Shown: positions 32,053 to 35,242 of the stretch, piece by piece
Position numbering within the stretch: the first letter of the stretch is position 1
Layout: every line of letters starts with the position of its first letter
Source of the DNA: Isotricha intestinalis
Lineage: Eukaryota; Ciliophora; Litostomatea; Vestibuliferida; Isotrichidae
Assembly (NCBI GenBank): GCA_023807065.1
Contig: JAJJLU010003724.1
Coordinates: forward strand, 1-35,242
Direction: 5' to 3'
DNA length: 35,242 nt
Translations under genes and position numbers: made by a program
Notes under the pieces: generated by a model
Databases searched by the model: none
Told to the model about the DNA's origin: nothing
What the model saw: the letters and a program-made list of their open reading frames with translations, nothing else

Positions 32053-32430
32053 TAACAAGTTTATTATTTAAAAAAATGAATAATTAAAAATTCAACTATT
32101 ATAAAAATATATTATTCTTTAATTAAATATTATTTTTAAAATATAAATCAAAATTTAATCACTAATATAAAAATTATTTATTTCTTTAGCAGGTATATTA
32201 AAATTTTCAATATAAAAAAACATAAAATAAAAATAATACAAAAAATTAATAGAAAAAAATATCTTGGATATATAAAATTTCATTTTAATTAAAAATTCCT
32301 TTAACTGATTTTTTAGCTTTTACTTTTTCTAAACCTAGTAAGAAACTATAAAAATCTTTTTTTTTAAATAAAAAATTTTTATAATTTTTTATAATATAAA
32401 ATAAATAAAATGATATCAAATTAAACCTTT
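32053..32430. other. Intergenic between RING and actin pseudogenes
   Basis: 378 bp, mostly A/T-rich. On the minus strand near 32355-32285 there is a short non-repetitive reading (LGLEKVKAKKSVKGIFN, then TAA) that looks like the tail of some protein, but nothing recognisable leads into it. It may be a gene remnant or chance. Confidence 0.3.
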
Positions 32431-33540
32431 CTAGAAGCATTTTCTATATACAATAGAATTACCACATTCTAAATATTCATCTCTAGTAATACATATGGAA
32501 CAAAATCCTGAGCAAGATGATAAAATAGAACCCCCAATCCAAGCAGAATAATTTCTTTTTGGATTAGCAATAACTTTAACATTATTTTTAATGGTTCAGG
32601 AGCTAAGATTTTAACTTCTTTAGTTAATCTTTCTGTTAAATCTGAAAATATAGTTGTACCTCCTGATAAAACAATGCTTTGATATAAATTGTTTCTTATA
32701 TCAATATCAGATTTGTTAATTGAATCAAAACATTTTTGAGCAATTCCACCAGGTTCTTTACCAAATATTTCTGGTTGGAATAAAATTTCAGGTGCTCTAT
32801 ATCTTTAATTTTTAACTTCAATCTCTTCACTATCAGGCATTTCATAAATCTTTTTTTTATAATTTTTTATCTCTTGTTCAAAATCTAAAGCAACATAACA
32901 AATTTCTTCTTTGATTCTTTCAAAATGTCTTTTAGCAATGGTATGTCGATAAACATTGCCTTCATAAAAAAGTTTAATTAAGTTATTAGTAACATCTCCT
33001 CCACTTAAATTCATTCTTAATATAGAGTTAGAAAGCAAAAAACCATCAAAAATAGGAGCAAATTGAGTAAAACTTTCTCCTGAATCCACAACAATACCTG
33101 TAAATTTACCGGTGGAAAATATAGTTAAGACAGCTGGATTGGTAACATATAAATCCAAACCTCGAAAGTTTCAAACATAATTTGAGCCATTTTTACTCTG
33201 TTTAATTTAGGATTCATAGAAACTTCAGTAATAATAACATTTCATTCACTCGGATCAACTGTTAATTATGTGGTAAATATATAAATCCAAATTTTTTCCA
33301 TATCACTCTAATCATTAACTATACCATGTTCAATTGGATATTTCATGATTTGATTTATTTTATCATACACTTGATATCCAATATAAAACTCTTTATTCAT
33401 AGGTCGACTAACTACAGTTGGAAAAACAGTTCTTGGTACTTCTTCATCTGAAAAACCAACTTTACAGTAACCTGAACCATTATCTATAATTATATTACTT
33501 CTATTATAAGAATTATTATTATTTATTATTTTTATTAACC
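32431..33540 (-). pseudogene. Decayed divergent actin gene
   Basis: Minus-strand pieces align in order with nearly all of actin: 'DNGSGYCKVGFSDEEVPRTV' (phosphate loop 1), 'KYPIEHGIV', 'SDMEKIW', 'NPKLNRVKMAQIMFETF', 'TGIVVDSGESFT' (phosphate loop 2), 'ILRMNLSGGDVTN', 'KEEICYVALDFEQE', 'RYRAPEILFQP', 'DIDIRNNLYQSIVLSGGTT', '[11 protein letters not shown]' and the C-terminus 'SIVYRKCF' followed by TAG at 32433. Disruptions are TAG at 33308-33310 (usually Trp), TAA at 33266-33268, TGA at 33242-33244, a frameshift near 33160, TAA at 32805-32807 and a frameshift near 32588. No in-frame ATG is seen at the 5' end. Introns do not explain these, as no GT...AG pair spans them. The ancestor was already diverged from canonical actin. 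Confidence 0.88.
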
Positions 33541-33600
33541 TTCGAAAAGGCTTTAAATAAAATTAAACAATTAAATTAAATTAATATTATTTAAAAGGAA

Positions 33601-33624
33601 ATGGAGATTGGGCCCAATCCCCAT
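33601..33624. repeat. GC-rich palindrome, copy 1
   Basis: A perfect 14-base palindrome GATTGGGCCCAATC extends to 24 bases with a single mismatched pair. It lies 124 bp upstream of the 3CxxC gene start and stands out sharply from the A/T-rich surroundings. The same core occurs again at 34397-34414 downstream of that gene. Confidence 0.85.
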
Positions 33625-33748
33625 TTTTTGTCATTTAATATTTAATTAATATGTTAAGAATTATAATTATTTTGTTATTATTAAATTAATAAAAGAAATT
33701 TAAAAAATATATAATTAATTGAATATAATTAAATAAATATAAAAAGTA

Positions 33749-34237
33749 ATGGATGGAAATGGAAACAACAATAACTACATTAATGGTATTAACATTATAA
33801 ATGTACCAAGATTACCATATAGAGCATTAAATGAAATAAGTTATCAAACAGGAAGTCGTATTAATCCAAGAGTCTACAATCCTCGTGAAAATAGAAGACA
33901 TTATGGAATGAATTCTTATGCTTTATTTAATTGTAATAGATGTGGTAATAAATGGTCTTCAAATAAAGTAACAGTTGAATTATGGTGGGATAAAGGAAAA
34001 TGGGAATTTGATGTAAGAATGTATGGACAAAAATGTAAAAGTTGTGATGGACAATTTTTGATACCACATATTGTTGATTTACAAACAATAAAAGATAAAT
34101 GTGTGAAAGTTCTAACAACAAACGACAATAATGGTGAAAGAATTAACACAAATAAAAATACCAATAGAAATTTTAATGATTCACATGATCAGAAAAGATG
34201 TCAGAAATGTGTAATGATTGGACATCCTTGTTGGTAG
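33749..34237 (+). CDS. 3CxxC-type zinc-finger protein (162 aa)
   Basis: ATG to TAG. Residues 1-55 are Asn-rich and polar. From about 58 the protein carries the 3CxxC pattern: 'LFNCNRCGNKWSS' (C62, C65, with the following Trp and Ser), a hydrophobic strand 'VTVELWW', 'VRMYGQKCKSCDG' (C96, C99), a spacer, and finally 'RCQKCVMIGHPC' (C151, C154, C161). This matches the zinc-binding domain of ZAR1 and RTP-type proteins (Pfam zf-3CxxC, PF13695) in order of motifs and in length. Family members bind RNA (ZAR1) or assist receptor trafficking (RTP); which applies here is unknown. No signal or membrane segment is visible. The gene is intact although its neighbours are decayed, and it is flanked by two copies of a GC-rich palindrome. 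Confidence 0.8.
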   Translation: MDGNGNNNNYINGINIINVPRLPYRALNEISYQTGSRINPRVYNPRENRRHYGMNSYALFNCNRCGNKWSSNKVTVELWWDKGKWEFDVRMYGQKCKSCDGQFLIPHIVDLQTIKDKCVKVLTTNDNNGERINTNKNTNRNFNDSHDQKRCQKCVMIGHPCW

Positions 34238-34389
34238 GAAAAAAAATAATTTATATATAGAAAAAATAATCAATTAAAAAATAGATAATAATTAAAAATT
34301 ATTTTAATTAAATAAAATAAATATTATAATTAATTATAATGGGATTTTAAACAATTTTTATTTTTTAATTTTTTAATTTTTAATTTTTG

Positions 34390-34421
34390 GGGATTCGGGA
34401 TTGGGCCCAATCCCCAAACCC
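34390..34421. repeat. GC-rich palindrome, copy 2
   Basis: An 18-base perfect palindrome, GGGATTGGGCCCAATCCC at 34397-34414, sits inside a 32-base imperfect one with two mismatches. The core is shared with 33601-33624. It lies 152 bp after the 3CxxC stop codon and 97 bp before the next start codon. Confidence 0.88.
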
Positions 34422-34518
34422 AATTAATTAACTAATTATAAAAATATAAAAAATTTTTAAAAAAATAGTTAAATTAAAAAAATATATATTATGAAATTTA
34501 TTTATTTTTAAATAACAT

Positions 34519-34872
34519 ATGATTTTAATAAAAGATTTAATTTGGATAGATAAAAGAATAGATAACAATGAAAATCAAGGATATATTAAGATAGTGAAAG
34601 AACAATATAAAATAAATTGTGTCCAATTTAAGGATGTAGAATCAACTTTTCAATATATTATGAATTCATTAAAATTTAAAGTAATAGCATTAATGGTTTC
34701 AGGAAGTTTATTTTCTACTTATATTAAATTTTTTGAAAATTATAAAAATAAATTAACAACAATATCTTTAACAATAATATTTACAGCAAATGTTTCTAAA
34801 TTTAAAGGATATTGCCAATGTAACGAAAAAATAGAAGATCGATTTTATAACCCAGGTGGTGTACAAGAGTAG
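34519..34872 (+). CDS. Short protein (117 aa), probably a 3'-truncated member of a protist family
   Basis: Opens at ATG (MILIKDLIWIDKRIDNNENQ) and ends at TAG just before the tandem repeat region. The pattern of 'IWID..IDNNENQ..Y', a hydrophobic strand with 'VSGSL', 'TIIFTAN' and a 'FYNPGGV' near the end looks like an alpha/beta fold resembling a receiver or Rossmann-like domain. I associate this motif set with an uncharacterised family in ciliates and other protists, in which the chain normally continues past the FYN.GGV motif. Here it stops three codons after it, so I infer loss of the C-terminus. It is not certain whether the gene is expressed. No catalytic residues can be named. Confidence 0.5.
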   Translation: MILIKDLIWIDKRIDNNENQGYIKIVKEQYKINCVQFKDVESTFQYIMNSLKFKVIALMVSGSLFSTYIKFFENYKNKLTTISLTIIFTANVSKFKGYCQCNEKIEDRFYNPGGVQE

Positions 34873-34879
34873 AAAATAA

Positions 34880-35205
34880 AATTTTTTCCAAAATTCCAAA
34901 ATTTTGGAAATTTTGGAAATATTAGCGAAGCAACAATAACATCATTAGAAAAATTAACTTCAAAATCCCAAAATTCCTAAATAATTCCAAATTCCCAAAT
35001 TTTGGCAAAATCCAAAATTCCAAAATTCCAAAATTTTGGAAATTTGGGAAATATTAGCTAAGCAACAATAACATCATTGAAATAAAATTTACTTCAAAAT
35101 TCCAAAATTCCCAAATATTCCCAAATTCCCAAATTTTGGCAAAATCCAAATTCCACAATTCCAAAATTTTGGAAAAATTAGGGGAAGCAATAATAACATG
35201 ATTAA
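34880..35205. repeat. Tandem repeat, about 124-132 bp unit, roughly 2.5-3 copies
   Basis: The marker segment ATTAGCGAAGCAACAATAAC recurs with changes at 34921, 35053 and 35177, giving periods of 132 and 124 bp. Each unit also contains several short CCAAAATTTTGG-type palindromes and CCAAATTCCC/GGGAAATTTGG variants, so the DNA is unusually rich in C-C and G-G dinucleotides for this window. No open frame runs through it. It begins right after the stop codon of the truncated 117-residue frame and reaches to within about 40 bases of the window edge. Confidence 0.88.
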
Positions 35206-35242
35206 AATAAAATAAATTTAAAACAGAATAAAATCTAAAGAA

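Noticed and set aside
32285..32360. Short minus-strand reading LGLEKVKAKKSVKGIFN before a TAA
   Set aside because: No recognisable upstream sequence, start or splice site connects to it; it may be chance.
32805..33158. A separate 117-residue gene
   Set aside because: It is the middle part of the actin pseudogene, opened by a TTG and closed by an in-frame nonsense codon.
25438..33540. Non-standard genetic code or programmed frameshifting to explain the broken genes
   Set aside because: Long intact genes end at TAA or TAG and contain no in-frame stops; the breaks need shifts in both directions and all three stop codons.

Overview
The window reads as nuclear DNA of an AT-rich unicellular eukaryote. 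Every intact frame is nearly pure A/T at third positions, genes are closely packed and mostly intronless, and the proteins are rich in Asn, Lys and Ile with homopolymeric Asn tracts. All but one of the intact protein genes whose end is visible stop at TAA (the 3CxxC gene uses TAG), and the frames of 4-5.5 kb contain no internal TAA, TAG or TGA, so the code looks standard. The large proteins (a multi-membrane protein with a PAS domain, Cys-rich receptor-like membrane proteins, a two-membrane-anchor protein) are of kinds I associate with ciliates and a few other protists. A ciliate lineage with the standard code, such as a litostome, is my best guess. A parabasalid, another protist or an anaerobic fungus is not excluded. 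Taxonomy is inference.

Left part (1-13.7 kb): a truncated Asn-rich gene runs off the left edge, followed by a basic Asn-rich protein, a 1851-residue PAS membrane protein, a 636-residue helical protein, a 209-residue protein of unknown role, a small Pro/Gln/Cys-rich 'MPR' protein and a 545-residue membrane protein. Middle (14.1-25.2 kb): two tandem paralogous Cys-rich receptor-like genes on the minus strand, then two further 'MPR' genes on the plus strand. The three MPR proteins share an N-terminal motif of about 26 residues and an internal Cys cluster. The second and third also share a basic KRYSG motif, a C-terminal motif and a similar upstream element. They are the best candidate here for an undescribed protein family.

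Right part (25.4-35.2 kb): live genes alternate with dead ones. A coiled-coil plus TLDc gene, a Stealth-type phosphotransferase gene, a RING-finger gene and an actin gene each carry several frameshifts and nonsense codons, and a 117-residue frame looks cut short. Among them stand an apparently intact PHOSPHO-type HAD phosphatase, a coiled-coil gene with a 43-base intron directly after its start codon, and a 3CxxC zinc-finger gene flanked by two copies of a GC-rich palindrome. The same part holds a 157-bp element with imperfect terminal inverted repeats and, at the right edge, a tandem repeat with a period of about 125-130 bp.

No operon-like logic is expected. Links between genes rest on paralogy (MPR family, receptor pair) rather than on a visible pathway. 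I saw no tRNA, rRNA, CRISPR array or telomeric repeat.
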